Below, piece by piece: positions 24,002-32,900 of a stretch of DNA of 50,070 nucleotides. Below the pieces are notes generated by a model. That model was not told the DNA's origin. It worked only from the letters and a program-made list of their open reading frames with translations, and did not search any database. The stretch is from a virus. Position numbers and translations under genes: made by a program. The stretch is from positions 1 to 50,070 of IMG/VR virus record IMGVR_UViG_3300034072_002243; one strand, written 5' to 3'. The stretch's first letter is position 1, and every line of letters starts with the position of its first letter.

Positions 24002-24390
24002 GACGTTATCCTGAATTGTCCGGATTGCAGTCCGGCCACGAGCCGGAGCGAGCGGTCGACACGCATGTCGCCCTGATAGGCGCGCGGCCTGTAATCCGCC
24101 TCGATGACGAGACCGGCATGGCCGCGTCGCAGCGCTTCGGCGCTGCCGGTGACAGATACCCGCCGCACCTTGAGCCGCTTTTCCCAGAGATCGATTGCCG
24201 TGCCGATGAGCTGCCGCCAGGCCAAGAACAGCGGCGGTGTCAGCGCCCGGCCGAGCAGCTCGGCAACGCCCCCGCCATACTGGCGCACCATCACGCGGCT
24301 GCCGATCGGGGTGGACAGGAGGATCTCGACGGACTGGTAAACAGACTCCAGATTGTCGATCGGGCGCCCGGTCCAGCGGTCCATGTCCAT
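23998..24390 (-). CDS. Baseplate protein W (P2 gpW / T4 gp25-like)
   Basis: 130 residues. DRWTGRPIDNLESVYQSVEI and LLSTPIGSRVMVRQYGGGVA are the gp25 family hallmark; the rest (FLAWRQLIGTAIDLWEKRLK) is its helical core. gp25 helps couple the baseplate to the first sheath ring. A clear paralogue sits at 43820 in the control region. Starts on ATG 24390 (or the second Met at 24384). Confidence 0.92.
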   Translation of the reverse strand: MDMDRWTGRPIDNLESVYQSVEILLSTPIGSRVMVRQYGGGVAELLGRALTPPLFLAWRQLIGTAIDLWEKRLKVRRVSVTGSAEALRRGHAGLVIEADYRPRAYQGDMRVDRSLRLVAGLQSGQFRITS

Positions 24391-24572
24391 CAGCCGCTAG
24401 CCTCCGAGGCAGCCTTCGCGTCCCGCTTCGGCATGGCGACAGGCTCGATCCGCCCGAGCGCGAGGTCATATGCAGCCTCGCCATCGGAGAGGCGCACCTG
24501 CCGGTTCGCAGGCACAGGGGCACCGTTCACGTGGCCGATCCCCTCGGCCACGCGGTAAATTTTCTGCTGCAT
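24390..24572 (-). CDS. Small tail-operon protein
   Basis: 60 residues from the ATG at 24572 (TAGGAGA nine bases upstream). KIYRVAEGIGHVNGAPVPAN and SDGEAAYDLALGRIEPVAMP recall short head/tail accessory proteins with a 'G..V.G.......V.L...EA.YDL..G.I' layout, seen between V and W in several prophages. Function unknown. Confidence 0.65.
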   Translation of the reverse strand: MQQKIYRVAEGIGHVNGAPVPANRQVRLSDGEAAYDLALGRIEPVAMPKRDAKAASEASG

Positions 24573-24582
24573 GATTGGTCTC

Positions 24583-25095
24583 CTAACCGACCGGGACGTC
24601 GGTAATCGCGCCACCCGGCGTGATGCCGCCGTGCTTGTGCGTGTCGCCGGTGTCTGTCCCGTTGTGGCGGACGTGACCGCCCTCGAAGTCGACGTTGCCC
24701 TGGACGAGCAAATCGCCCTTCAGTGTCACCTTGCCGTCCTTGATCGAGATCTCGACACCGAAGGCCTTCAGGACATTCGCTGCCATATCCGTGCTTGGTG
24801 GACCGTTACCGCCGAAGCCGCCCCGCAGCAGCACGCCCTGACGCGGATCGCCGCCGGGGTTGATGACCCCGACGATCTGGCCAACTGACAAAGGCATCCA
24901 GCTCTCTGTCTGACCGCCGCTTTCCGGGTGCGGGTACCAGGGTGAAAGGAACGGCCCATCGGCCCCTTCACCCAGCTTGAGGCGATAGCCCTTCTGGGCA
25001 TCAACCTCGTGCACTGCCCCGACACGCAAGCTGCGCCCGAATGCCGACTTCAGCATCTCGATGTCGGTCCGCATGCCGAGGAAAAGCTCATACAT
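24583..25095 (-). CDS. Baseplate spike protein V (P2 gpV-like)
   Basis: 170 residues from the ATG at 25095. RVGAVHEVDAQKGYRLKLGE, WYPHPESGGQTESWMPLSVG, QIVGVINPGGDPRQGVLLRG form the OB-fold; the C terminus becomes beta-helical (KDGKVTLKGDLLVQGNVDFE) and carries GDTHKHGGI. The H-x-H pair is the iron-binding apex found in P2 gpV and phi92 spikes. It is the membrane-piercing tip. Eight-base overlap with the preceding gene. Confidence 0.9.
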   Translation of the reverse strand: MYELFLGMRTDIEMLKSAFGRSLRVGAVHEVDAQKGYRLKLGEGADGPFLSPWYPHPESGGQTESWMPLSVGQIVGVINPGGDPRQGVLLRGGFGGNGPPSTDMAANVLKAFGVEISIKDGKVTLKGDLLVQGNVDFEGGHVRHNGTDTGDTHKHGGITPGGAITDVPVG

Positions 25096-25894
25096 CGCCG
25101 ACCTCCGCCGCCGGACGTCCGCCGACCGCGATCTCGATGCCCGCCAGCTCATCACCGATCATGTCGACCCCGAACGCACTGACCGCCTCATCGCCCGTCA
25201 GGCCGAGCTTGCGGCTCACAACTGACGCTGCCGATGCAGGACCAACGATAAGATCTTGCAGAACTCCAACCAGCTCCGCTTCCTCCGACCCCAGAGCTGC
25301 ATATCGCTCAAAGAAGCGGGCCAATGGAACCTTCGGGTCAAGATCGTCTTCGTCGACCGGATCAGGCAGGAGGCTGCACGAGATCGCAATCTGATGCGCT
25401 GCAAAGCGCTGCCCGGTCTCAGCTGAAGCCAAGCATCTCCGCTCAATTTTTCTGACACTGGCGACGAGCCCGCGCCAGATCTCGGCAAACTCCCCGCTTC
25501 CATGCGAAAGAGTTGAGAGGATCTGCCGGGACAGGATGTCGAGTACCACTTCAAAGCCGCCGGATGCGTCGGGAACACTCGGCACAACTACGTTTCGCAC
25601 GGCACCTGGGTTCTCGGGGTCTGGCTCAGTAACGACCATGGTGTCCGCAACACCCATTTGAAGGATGAGGACAGTATCTCCATTTTCGTTGAGGTCCCGG
25701 ACATGCTGAACGGTCGCCGTCGCCTGATCCGTGTAGATCGCAACAAACGGCTTGTTGCCGGACACAACGGTCCGACCGTACTCATCGACCGAAATTGCTC
25801 CGATCTCACTGTCAAGAACCGCGTCGCCAGCCAGTGTCTTGCCGCGCAATGCTTCGACGCAAGCCTTGCGCAGAGCGATCCGAACGATGCTCAT
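25088..25894 (-). CDS. Hypothetical head-tail region protein
   Basis: 268 residues, coupled at both ends to neighbours. Begins MSIVRIALRKACVEALRGKT, with VDEYGRTVVSGNKPFVAIYT and TATVQHVRDLNENGDTVLIL, which resembles minor tail/terminator-type proteins that sit between capsid and V in mosaic phages; the rest is helical. Base composition is less GC-biased than in surrounding genes. No reliable family. Confidence 0.65.
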   Translation of the reverse strand: MSIVRIALRKACVEALRGKTLAGDAVLDSEIGAISVDEYGRTVVSGNKPFVAIYTDQATATVQHVRDLNENGDTVLILQMGVADTMVVTEPDPENPGAVRNVVVPSVPDASGGFEVVLDILSRQILSTLSHGSGEFAEIWRGLVASVRKIERRCLASAETGQRFAAHQIAISCSLLPDPVDEDDLDPKVPLARFFERYAALGSEEAELVGVLQDLIVGPASAASVVSRKLGLTGDEAVSAFGVDMIGDELAGIEIAVGGRPAAEVGDV

Positions 25895-26265
25895 GCGTCA
25901 CCCAGTCTGATGATCAGTCGAAGATGAGAACGCACATCAATCGACAGGACGCGCCAACGTGGTTGCCCTGGACGATCCAGAGCAACCACGAAGTCACCAA
26001 CACGTAGATTGGCCGCTGCAGGCTCGTTCGGGGTCAACCGGAGCACTGCGCCCGATGCCAGCTGTGGCACAGTGAGCTGCTGGCCTCGTCCGCTAGAGGA
26101 CCGCGGCTCAAGCTTTTCCGACCGCAAAACACCGATGATCTCGACAGCCGGGCGCGTTGCGTCGGCGCGCGCGTTATCGATGTAGTCGAGACGAATGCGT
26201 TCCCCCCAGACAGCGTCGACACCTGCCCTAAGCTGCGACCGAAGACCCAGGAACGTGCTCATCAC
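25891..26265 (-). CDS. Putative head-tail joining protein
   Basis: 124 residues (start at either of two adjacent ATGs). LGLRSQLRAGVDAVWGERIR, PAVEIIGVLRSEKLEPRSSS, LRVGDFVVALDRPGQPRWRV, LSIDVRSHLRLIIRLGDA: a small beta-barrel-like protein typical in size and position of head-tail joining (lambda FII/HK97 gp9-type) proteins. Family not certain; the call is mostly positional. Confidence 0.55.
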   Translation of the reverse strand: MMSTFLGLRSQLRAGVDAVWGERIRLDYIDNARADATRPAVEIIGVLRSEKLEPRSSSGRGQQLTVPQLASGAVLRLTPNEPAAANLRVGDFVVALDRPGQPRWRVLSIDVRSHLRLIIRLGDA

Positions 26266-26534
26266 GTCTCAGCCGGCGGGGGGCTTTCAGGCCCTGGCGT
26301 CTGGTCCGCTTCCTTGCCATCGGCTTCCTTGCCATCGGTTTCCTTGCCATCGACAGCATAGGCAAACCGGTCATGGATCAGATGCTCGGCGTATTCGCGC
26401 CGCAGCTCGACCGGTTTATGCGGCTCCACGCGGAATGCTTCATCCGTGTCGCTTTCGCCTGCGGGAATGATCCCGCCATAGGTAAAGGCCACCGTGAGCG
26501 TCGAGGACGCCGGTGTTGTCTTCTTCTTGGACAT
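26262..26534 (-). CDS. Small acidic protein with tandem DGKEA repeat
   Basis: 90 residues from the ATG at 26534. AFTYGGIIPAGESDTDEAFR and EPHKPVELRREYAEHLIHDR form a compact N-terminal part; the C-terminal tail has DGKETDGKEADGKEADQ, encoded by three 15-base tandem repeats (about 26310-26354), then a Pro/Glu tail. Unknown role, sits just after the capsid gene. The repeat probably arose by slippage. Confidence 0.65.
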   Translation of the reverse strand: MSKKKTTPASSTLTVAFTYGGIIPAGESDTDEAFRVEPHKPVELRREYAEHLIHDRFAYAVDGKETDGKEADGKEADQTPGPESPPPAET

Positions 26535-26550
26535 GCTGGTCTCCAGAAAC

Positions 26551-26581
26551 GAGAAAGGCCCGGACATCCGGGCCATTTCTC
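26551..26581 (-). terminator. Terminator after the major capsid gene
   Basis: On the minus strand GGCCCGG-ATGT-CCGGGCC followed by TTTCTCGTTT, starting about 25 bases after the capsid stop. It would partly insulate the highly expressed capsid gene from tail genes. Confidence 0.75.
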
Positions 26582-26602
26582 AGGGAGTTGCGGCTATCTG
26601 GA

Positions 26603-27616
26603 TCAGGTCAGCGTCAGGCGACGCAGGGCCTGCGGCATCGTGCAGAGCGAGATCGGATTGGACTGCACCTCGAAATGACGACCCTTGCCGTTCGACATCG
26701 CCCACTGCTTCATGTAGCGGGGCAGACCATTGGTGTTGACGGTCTCCTCATAGTCGGCCGGGGCGAACCGCGTGATGAACAGACCGGATACACCGCGCGG
26801 CGCAACCCGCGCCTCGTTGTCGGCGATGTAGGCCGCACCGGCATCTGTGGTGGCGCGGCGCCCGGTCTTGTAGCGCTCGAAGGTGAATTTTCCGACCTGG
26901 AACCGGTCCGGGACAGGACCGCGCAGCGCGGCCGCGCCTTCGGTCGCCAGGAACGTTTCGCGCAGGCGCGGATGGTTCCAGAGCTTCAGGTGAAAATCGC
27001 GCCCGGTCAGAACGTACAAGCCGTCGTAAAAGCTGTCGAGGCTGTCCTCGATCGACCAGCAGACGTCCTTCTCGAGGACCTCGTCAACCTTCGTCGAGTC
27101 CACGTCCAGCTCAAGGCTGATCGCAGCCGGCACCGCGATGCCGAATTTCGAGTAGAGGTCATGGAGGACCGTGCCGCTCTTGGCAGTAACGATCCCCTTC
27201 ATGGCGCCGACGCGGGTGAACTCCAGCGTCATGTCGAGGTCGGCCAGGTGCCGATCCATTTTCTTCATGACCCGGTCGGTCACCGTTTCCAGCTCCGAAT
27301 CTGTGCCGAAGGCACGGACGTTCTGGACCTCGTCCGCCATGACAGCGTCATCGCGCTGGTAGTGGTCAACCCGAAACGGGATCATGTCACGCGGGGTGCT
27401 GCCGGTCGTTTCGCCCGGGCCTCCGCGCGGGCTCGGCTCGACGAGACCGAGCATCGCGCCATCGCGTTCGATGGAAACGGTCGTCGTGTTGACACTGTCT
27501 TCCTCGAACAGGCCCATGGCACTGACCTGGCCAGGACGATACGGGCGCTCATTGACTGTTGCGGTCAGGGACTGCACCGAAAAGGCGTCGTCCTCGAAAA
27601 TGTTCAAAGTGGGCAT
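26603..27616 (-). CDS. Major capsid protein (lambda GpE family)
   Basis: 337 residues (lambda gpE is 341). Start at ATG 27616 behind AAGGAGG. MPTLNIFEDDAFSVQSLTAT, GQVSAMGLFEEDSVNTTTVS, VRAFGTDSELETVTDRVMKK, and the C-terminal APADYEETVNTNGLPRYMKQ, MSNGKGRHFEVQSNPISLC match the Phage_cap_E family. Folds as an HK97-type capsid subunit. Strong ribosome binding site fits high expression. Confidence 0.92.
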   Translation of the reverse strand: MPTLNIFEDDAFSVQSLTATVNERPYRPGQVSAMGLFEEDSVNTTTVSIERDGAMLGLVEPSPRGGPGETTGSTPRDMIPFRVDHYQRDDAVMADEVQNVRAFGTDSELETVTDRVMKKMDRHLADLDMTLEFTRVGAMKGIVTAKSGTVLHDLYSKFGIAVPAAISLELDVDSTKVDEVLEKDVCWSIEDSLDSFYDGLYVLTGRDFHLKLWNHPRLRETFLATEGAAALRGPVPDRFQVGKFTFERYKTGRRATTDAGAAYIADNEARVAPRGVSGLFITRFAPADYEETVNTNGLPRYMKQWAMSNGKGRHFEVQSNPISLCTMPQALRRLTLT

Positions 27617-27626
27617 TCGGACCTCC

Positions 27627-28007
27627 TTAACGGACCTTGATGCCAACGCCGGCCAGCTGTTCGGCCTTCGCCGTGCGCTTGGCCGCGTCGTTGACAGTTG
27701 CGTGGTAGGCGAGCTCCGGTGCCTTCACCTCGGCATCGGCATCGATGACCACGGCCTTGGCATCGGCACTGGTCGCATCGACGCGGTAGGCGAGGATCGC
27801 CCGCGCCACTTCGGCCCCCTCCTTGCCGGCGGTGCTCGCATTCGGCGAAGCGACCATCTTCTTGCTGGCCGTCACGCGGCCAAGCACCGTGCCCGGCTCA
27901 AGGATACCCTCGCCGCTGGCGACGGTGACCGTCTGGCGCGAGCGCGAGCCCGTTGCCTCGGTCAGGAGGAACGAAAGGTTGCGCCCACGTTCAGTCAGCG
28001 TTGTCAT
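27627..28007 (-). CDS. Head decoration protein (lambda gpD-like)
   Basis: 126 residues. VTVASGEGILEPGTVLGRVT, EVARAILAYRVDATSADAKA, VVIDADAEVKAPELAYH match the HDPD decoration family: a beta-tulip protein that trims and stabilises the expanded capsid at threefold sites. It sits between the protease/scaffold gene and capsid gene exactly as in lambda. Confidence 0.9.
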   Translation of the reverse strand: MTTLTERGRNLSFLLTEATGSRSRQTVTVASGEGILEPGTVLGRVTASKKMVASPNASTAGKEGAEVARAILAYRVDATSADAKAVVIDADAEVKAPELAYHATVNDAAKRTAKAEQLAGVGIKVR

Positions 28008-28008
28008 G

Positions 28009-28380
28009 TCAGGCTCCCTTCATCGCCTTGGCGCGCGCATCGAAGATCGCACTCGCCGAAATGGTCTTGGCCGTCGGACGCTCGCCGCCGTCCGGCAGCG
28101 CCTGGCCGCGCGCCGAACTGCGCTGACGGTCGTAGGACTGCGGATCGGTTTCCGCCTGCTTGGCCGTCGCCGGTGTCACGGCAAGCAGCGCCTTGACCTC
28201 GTCAACCGACATCGCGGTATTGAAGGCCAGGTGCCGAGCAACATCGGCGCGATCCTTGGCCTCCTCGCAATCGAGGATCGCCTTGATGCGCGCCTGCGCG
28301 TCATTGGCCGCCTGCGCCTGCAGGGCAGCGACGTCGGGCTTGTCGGCGGGTTTGCCGTCCGCCGTGGTCTTGTCAGTCAT
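28009..28380 (-). CDS. Nested scaffold protein (lambda Nu3-like, internal start of protease gene)
   Basis: In-frame internal ATG at 28380 inside the protease gene, preceded by AAGGAACGGAAA (AAGGAA about seven bases upstream), a good ribosome binding site in mid-gene. It would give the C-terminal 123 residues alone: TDKTTADGKPADKPDVAALQ, AANDAQARIKAILDCEEAKD, which is acidic/helical as expected for a scaffold. Lambda C/Nu3 and many relatives work in this way. Inferred from layout. Confidence 0.6.
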   Translation of the reverse strand: MTDKTTADGKPADKPDVAALQAQAANDAQARIKAILDCEEAKDRADVARHLAFNTAMSVDEVKALLAVTPATAKQAETDPQSYDRQRSSARGQALPDGGERPTAKTISASAIFDARAKAMKGA

Positions 28381-29037
28381 TTTCCGTTCCTTCTGACGTT
28401 TTGCGGCGGACGCCGCAGTGAGTTTCTCGCGGCACCAGCCATGCTCGGCCGCAAGGGCTGCAAGCCGCTCGGGCGCGGCTGCATAGGTCCGATAGTCAAA
28501 CGCGCTCACCCGGCCCGACACCGCTGTGCCGGTCGAGGTGGCATAGCCGGTGGCCACGGCTTCTGGCCCGGTCATCCAGGTCGTTGACGCCATCGCAGCC
28601 AGAACGGCATCCAGCGTCTGGCCTGACCGCTCTGCGTAGATCTCCGCCATCAGCTGGCCCTGCTTGCGCAAAACCCCTGCGGTGGATTCCATGTCGCTGG
28701 CCGTCCCCCAGCTTGCGGTCGAGGGCTCATGGATCATCATCAACGCGCCCTCGCGCATGATGATGTCCTCGCCAGCCATGGCGATGACCGATGCAGAGGA
28801 CGCGGCCATTGCGTCAATCTCGACCGTCACGCGACCCTTGTGAGCAACGAGCGCGTTGTAGATGGCAATCCCGTCGTCGAGATAGCCGCCACCAGAGTTG
28901 ATCCGCACAGTCAGGTCGTTCGAGCGTCCGTGCTCGGCCAGAGCCTCAAGGACTTCTCGGGCGGTAAAGCCCTCGTCCCAATAGTTTTCACCGACGAACC
29001 CGTAGAGCACGAGCTCGCCGTTCACATAGACGGGCAT
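28009..29037 (-). CDS. Head maturation protease (ClpP/S49-type, lambda GpC-like)
   Basis: 342 residues. N-terminal ClpP-like serine protease: LTVRINSGGGYLDDGIAIYN (oxyanion part), AMAASSASVIAMAGEDIIM (catalytic Ser in ASSAS), GALMMIHEPS (catalytic His), then EIYAERSGQTLDAVLAAM with the acidic partner region and MTGPEAVATGYAT. The last ~120 residues form a scaffold-like domain with its own start. It processes the prohead during maturation. Confidence 0.9.
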   Translation of the reverse strand: MPVYVNGELVLYGFVGENYWDEGFTAREVLEALAEHGRSNDLTVRINSGGGYLDDGIAIYNALVAHKGRVTVEIDAMAASSASVIAMAGEDIIMREGALMMIHEPSTASWGTASDMESTAGVLRKQGQLMAEIYAERSGQTLDAVLAAMASTTWMTGPEAVATGYATSTGTAVSGRVSAFDYRTYAAAPERLAALAAEHGWCREKLTAASAAKRQKERKMTDKTTADGKPADKPDVAALQAQAANDAQARIKAILDCEEAKDRADVARHLAFNTAMSVDEVKALLAVTPATAKQAETDPQSYDRQRSSARGQALPDGGERPTAKTISASAIFDARAKAMKGA

Positions 29038-29046
29038 GATGTAACC

Positions 29047-29307
29047 TCAGCTCCAGCGCACGGACTTGGCAAAGCGCGTGCGCGTTCCACCGGTTTTTGC
29101 CGCGCATTGCGCGTCGTACTGATTAATCAGCTGGCGCAGGGCCGGCAGGCTGGCCCGCGAGTAGGTGATCCGCTCGCCGTCGATCTCGACGCTTTCCACC
29201 GAGCCCCCGGTTGCAATGCGCAGCTCTGTCTTTTTGAGAGCCCGCACCATCGCGCAGGGATCGTCGATGTCGACGGGTTCGCCCCCGATGACAACCGTGT
29301 CAGTCAT
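29047..29307 (-). CDS. Head-tail connector candidate (gpW-like)
   Basis: 86 residues, coupled by ATGA to the portal gene upstream. DDPCAMVRALKKTELRIATG, GSVESVEIDGERITYSRASL, PALRQLINQYDAQCA: helix, beta hairpin, helix, the layout of lambda gpW ('..L......G.....V..DG..V.......L...I..L'). In lambda W comes between terminase and portal, here after the portal. Not to be confused with the P2 gpW baseplate gene. Confidence 0.65.
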   Translation of the reverse strand: MTDTVVIGGEPVDIDDPCAMVRALKKTELRIATGGSVESVEIDGERITYSRASLPALRQLINQYDAQCAAKTGGTRTRFAKSVRWS

Positions 29308-30932
29308 CGCGCCCGCCTCCTGTCCTGCTCGTCATCATCTTCGGCATCCATCTGGCTTCCGCCTCCGGCTCCGGGATGCGGATCGTAAGGGGATCGCATG
29401 CCCGCCGCCCGGTACTGTTCATGCTCCGCCCGGCGCTGTTCAAAGATCTCGTCTGCATCGAGCCCGAGCTCGGCGCATTCGATGGCAATGGACGAGGTGC
29501 CGTTCGACAGACGTTCAGTCGAGGCCTTGGCGCTCTTGCCGTCATCTGCCGTCGGTTTCGCCGGCCCCTGCCACTGTGCCCAGGAGACAGCCGCTGGATC
29601 CCGGAGAAAGGCGCGATAGCCGCCCTTGAAAGGGATGCGGCCGGTGCCGATCATCTCGTCCAGCCATTGCTCGTACACGGCCTGACAGATCGGGGCGGCA
29701 ATGCGCTCGCGGCGTCGCATGACGACAGGCCAGAGCGTCGAGACCTCCATCCGGACCGACGAATAGGTCGCATTGCTGTGATCCATCGTCAGGCTGCCAT
29801 AGGTCACCCCGATCGCGCGCGCCATGTCCCGCGACAGGGCCGCAGAGAATGGCAGGTACTGTCCGCCGGGTGTGCCGGCGGTCTTGAGGTCGAAGCTTTC
29901 CCCGGGCGCGAGATGCGAGATTCTCGGATCCGAAGAGAACGAAACACCACTGTCGGCCGCGCGCTCGATGCTCCCTACGAGATACTCGGTGAAAGCGTTT
30001 GCGAACTCATCTGCACCATCAACGCGGTTGTTTTTCAGCGTCTCGATGGCTTCAAACGCATCCATTGATGGGCGTTCACTTGTCAGAACTGCCGCAAAGA
30101 TCGTCTGTAAAGTCGCGGTCTGCAGCGTCACATCATCAAGCCGCTCGTGCTGCAGATGTTTCCGAATTGCTGCCGCAAGAACTGATATCCCGCGTACGTC
30201 AGTCGCTTCGACCGGGTCGAAGACATGCAAGAACACCTGACGCCCGCTCGCATCCCGGCTGGGATAGCGTTGGCGCTTGGCAATGCCACGAACGCGATCC
30301 TCGAGCAGATAGCCGGTCGGACGACCGTTCCCGTCATGCCAGACGCCCTGGTAGAGCTGCTCGACCTCATTGGTCTCGCTGAGCAGCCGCGAGGCCGGGA
30401 ACAGGTTCAGCTTGGTGCCTGTCCGGATCCCATAACGCGAGCGCTCGCCCTGCTCCATGTACTCGAGCAGGCCAGTCACCTCGCCATACACGATGTACGC
30501 TCGCAGGGCTAAGTCCACGAGCTGCGGGAGCGAAAACTTGCCACGCAAGTCCACTTCAGCGGGTGACCAGGCAAAGCGTTTCCATTCAGCCTTGACCAGA
30601 CGACGCCACTCGGCGGCCTGCTCCGGCGAGTAGCCGAACCTGGCCAGATCGGGCTGCGGGTTAAGCTGAAGCTCAACGCCGACCGTATCGGCAATGACCT
30701 GGTCGACAGCTCCTTTGAGACGCCCCGAATTGTGGATGAGATCAGCGGCAATTGCCGCCGCCCGCCGCCAGGACCGCCGGATCTCGTCACGGCTCTCGCT
30801 GAGCGAAACGCCACGGGCATCAATGATCCCGCTGTCCGTGTCCCGAAGGTAACGGGCCTGCGCCCGAGGCGCTGAAACCGGCGCGACGCGGCCGGCAGCG
30901 ACTGCGGCCTTTCCGCGTCTGCGTTTTGTCAT
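29304..30932 (-). CDS. Portal protein (lambda GpB family)
   Basis: 542 residues (lambda gpB 533). SWRRAAAIAADLIHNSGRLK, AVDQVIADTVGVELQLNPQP, HVFDPVEATDVRGISVLAAA, FSAALSRDMARAIGVTYGSL, DHSNATYSSVRMEVSTLWP are the conserved blocks of the lambda-type portal. Dodecameric ring through which DNA is pumped. C-terminal tail is acidic (DAEDDDEQDRRRAR). Part of the middle of the gene is a bit less GC-rich. Confidence 0.93.
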   Translation of the reverse strand: MTKRRRGKAAVAAGRVAPVSAPRAQARYLRDTDSGIIDARGVSLSESRDEIRRSWRRAAAIAADLIHNSGRLKGAVDQVIADTVGVELQLNPQPDLARFGYSPEQAAEWRRLVKAEWKRFAWSPAEVDLRGKFSLPQLVDLALRAYIVYGEVTGLLEYMEQGERSRYGIRTGTKLNLFPASRLLSETNEVEQLYQGVWHDGNGRPTGYLLEDRVRGIAKRQRYPSRDASGRQVFLHVFDPVEATDVRGISVLAAAIRKHLQHERLDDVTLQTATLQTIFAAVLTSERPSMDAFEAIETLKNNRVDGADEFANAFTEYLVGSIERAADSGVSFSSDPRISHLAPGESFDLKTAGTPGGQYLPFSAALSRDMARAIGVTYGSLTMDHSNATYSSVRMEVSTLWPVVMRRRERIAAPICQAVYEQWLDEMIGTGRIPFKGGYRAFLRDPAAVSWAQWQGPAKPTADDGKSAKASTERLSNGTSSIAIECAELGLDADEIFEQRRAEHEQYRAAGMRSPYDPHPGAGGGSQMDAEDDDEQDRRRAR

Positions 30933-32890
30933 CGGTTTGCGAACCTTTCCCGAATACTCGGCTTGTTCTGGCGATCATCAGTCTTGGCAGGAGGCGTGAC
31001 TGCTGGCTTGGGAGCCGTAGTCGGCAACCTTCCGAGCAGGTCTTCAATATCCCCTTGCTCAGGCTCTTGCGGGGTTTCGCGTTCCTGCTCGTACTGGTCC
31101 CAAAGACGATCAAGCATGTCGCGAACACCGAATCGGATCGCTGCCGCCTCGGCCTGGTTCATCGTGTCCAGTCCTTCGTTGGCCTGCGACGGATCTTTCT
31201 TCCAGCGATAGACTTCAAATCCGTCACGGTTCCGCTCTCCGACCCGACGCTCGGAAGTCACCTGCCGGTAGTACTCGTCTTCAAGACCACGCGGGAATGC
31301 GATGTATCCTGTCTCGAGCGGATCCTGCTTCCGCGCATTGCGGTAGAGAGCCATCTTCAGAACCGAGCTGTTGAAAGTGTAGAAGCGCTTGGAATAACGC
31401 AGCTTCTTGCCCGTTCGATGGTTGGTCTCCTTGCTGACCTTCTGCAGCAATGGTGCTGTGTCCTGATTGCCGCCACGCACCATGATGACCCGGCTTGCCG
31501 GATGGCGTCTGACCCAATCCCAAACTTCTTCGGTGTAGGCATTGCCATCGATGGCGAGCATGTCCAGCTTCAGCCGGTTGCCCGCGCTATTCACCCAGGT
31601 TTGGTGCAACAGCTGGTCGAGACGATCCCGAGTGGTCTGTTCGGAAATGTGCCCTGGGATCACGCCGTAATCGATCACGAACCTGTTGCGCGACCGGCCC
31701 CAGCCGATCAATTGCCACTCAACCCGATCCTGCTGGCAGTCGACGCCGGCAGTCAGGATCAGCGCGCCGGGAGGCACCTTGCCACGGTCGTAAACGGATT
31801 CCGCTCCACGATTGCGCAGCTCCTCCCAAGGCGGAGCCTCGCCGAGCGCCTGATATGCCTGCCCGACCACATCGTTCAGAAACGTCTGCTCGCTGGCCGG
31901 ATCGCCCTTGGCCTTGAGCCAGGATCGCGCGATGCGCTCCCAGCTCTGCAGGATCGAAAATGCTGACCAAAGCTCAAAGCTGCGATGGTGCCGCTTTGCC
32001 TTCGGATTGTGCGCTCGCCATTCATGCTGCCGCATCATCTGAGCGCGGTGATGCTCCTCGATGACAGCACCGCAATCGGGGCCTTCGCAGACAAAATGCG
32101 CACGCTCCGGCGCATCCTCGTCGAGGTTGGCCAGCATGTTCTCCCAGCGCAATACCTGCATGTATCCGCAGTGCGGGCACGGGAGATAAAGATACTCCTG
32201 ACTGCCGTCTTCAAAGTTCTTTGTGATGCGGCACCCTGGAATGACCAGAGGTGTCGAGATTTTCAGGATCTTGGCGAATTCGTGCGCCTGTGAGCGGCTG
32301 TCAGCCTGCGCTTCGGGATCACCCGCGCTGTTGTTTTCCCACTTCGACAGATCGTCCTGGACCTGTCTTTTCATCGCGACCTGCGACAAGGACGCCGGCG
32401 AGTTCGCGCCGGTGATCAGGATCGCACCTTGACCATCGACCCGCTCCTTGTACAGGACCGAGTCATGGCCATCACGCGCCTTCATCGGGAATAGCGCGCT
32501 CAGAGACACCGTGCCTTTTAGCATCGGTGCCAGCTTCATTTTTGACCAGCGCTGCGCGTTGTTCTCGGTCGGATGGACATAAAGAATGTCACCCGGGTCC
32601 ATCGCAATCGAGCCACCGGTGAAGACGTTCGCGAGAACCGTCCCCCCGAGCTGCGCCGACTTCTTGAGCGTCACGATCCGGCAAGGATCTTCCGGCGAAA
32701 GAGCCCGCAATGGCTCGTCGAAGTAGGGAAACAGGTCTCGGTTGTATGGTCCTGGATAGGGGCTCTCACGCTTCGAGAAGACGATGTTCTGCTCGGCCCA
32801 CGTCAAATAGTCCACCGGCGGCGGCGGCTGCCAGACGGCTGCCATTGCCTCGAGAGCAAGCCGCTCGGCGTTCGCCGTATGCACGATCAT
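30929..32890 (-). CDS. Terminase large subunit (lambda GpA family)
   Basis: 653 residues from the ATG at 32890; a longer start at 32989 overlaps the small subunit and looks unlikely, though no strong ribosome binding site precedes 32890. YLTWAEQNIVFSKRESPYPG, RIVTLKKSAQLGGTVLANVF (adenine/Walker-like), DILYVHPTENNAQRWSK, PCPHCGYMQVLRWENM (zinc-type CxxC), and the nuclease part LILTAGVDCQQDRVEWQLIG, DMLAIDGNAYTEEVWDWVRR are conserved in GpA. Packages DNA and cuts it at cos. Confidence 0.93.
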   Translation of the reverse strand: MIVHTANAERLALEAMAAVWQPPPPVDYLTWAEQNIVFSKRESPYPGPYNRDLFPYFDEPLRALSPEDPCRIVTLKKSAQLGGTVLANVFTGGSIAMDPGDILYVHPTENNAQRWSKMKLAPMLKGTVSLSALFPMKARDGHDSVLYKERVDGQGAILITGANSPASLSQVAMKRQVQDDLSKWENNSAGDPEAQADSRSQAHEFAKILKISTPLVIPGCRITKNFEDGSQEYLYLPCPHCGYMQVLRWENMLANLDEDAPERAHFVCEGPDCGAVIEEHHRAQMMRQHEWRAHNPKAKRHHRSFELWSAFSILQSWERIARSWLKAKGDPASEQTFLNDVVGQAYQALGEAPPWEELRNRGAESVYDRGKVPPGALILTAGVDCQQDRVEWQLIGWGRSRNRFVIDYGVIPGHISEQTTRDRLDQLLHQTWVNSAGNRLKLDMLAIDGNAYTEEVWDWVRRHPASRVIMVRGGNQDTAPLLQKVSKETNHRTGKKLRYSKRFYTFNSSVLKMALYRNARKQDPLETGYIAFPRGLEDEYYRQVTSERRVGERNRDGFEVYRWKKDPSQANEGLDTMNQAEAAAIRFGVRDMLDRLWDQYEQERETPQEPEQGDIEDLLGRLPTTAPKPAVTPPAKTDDRQNKPSIRERFANR

Positions 32891-32900
32891 ATGCGACACG

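Noticed and set aside
26310-26354. Three 15-bp tandem repeats, considered as a CRISPR or regulatory repeat
   Set aside because: In frame in a coding tail (DGKEA), no spacers; simple slippage repeat.
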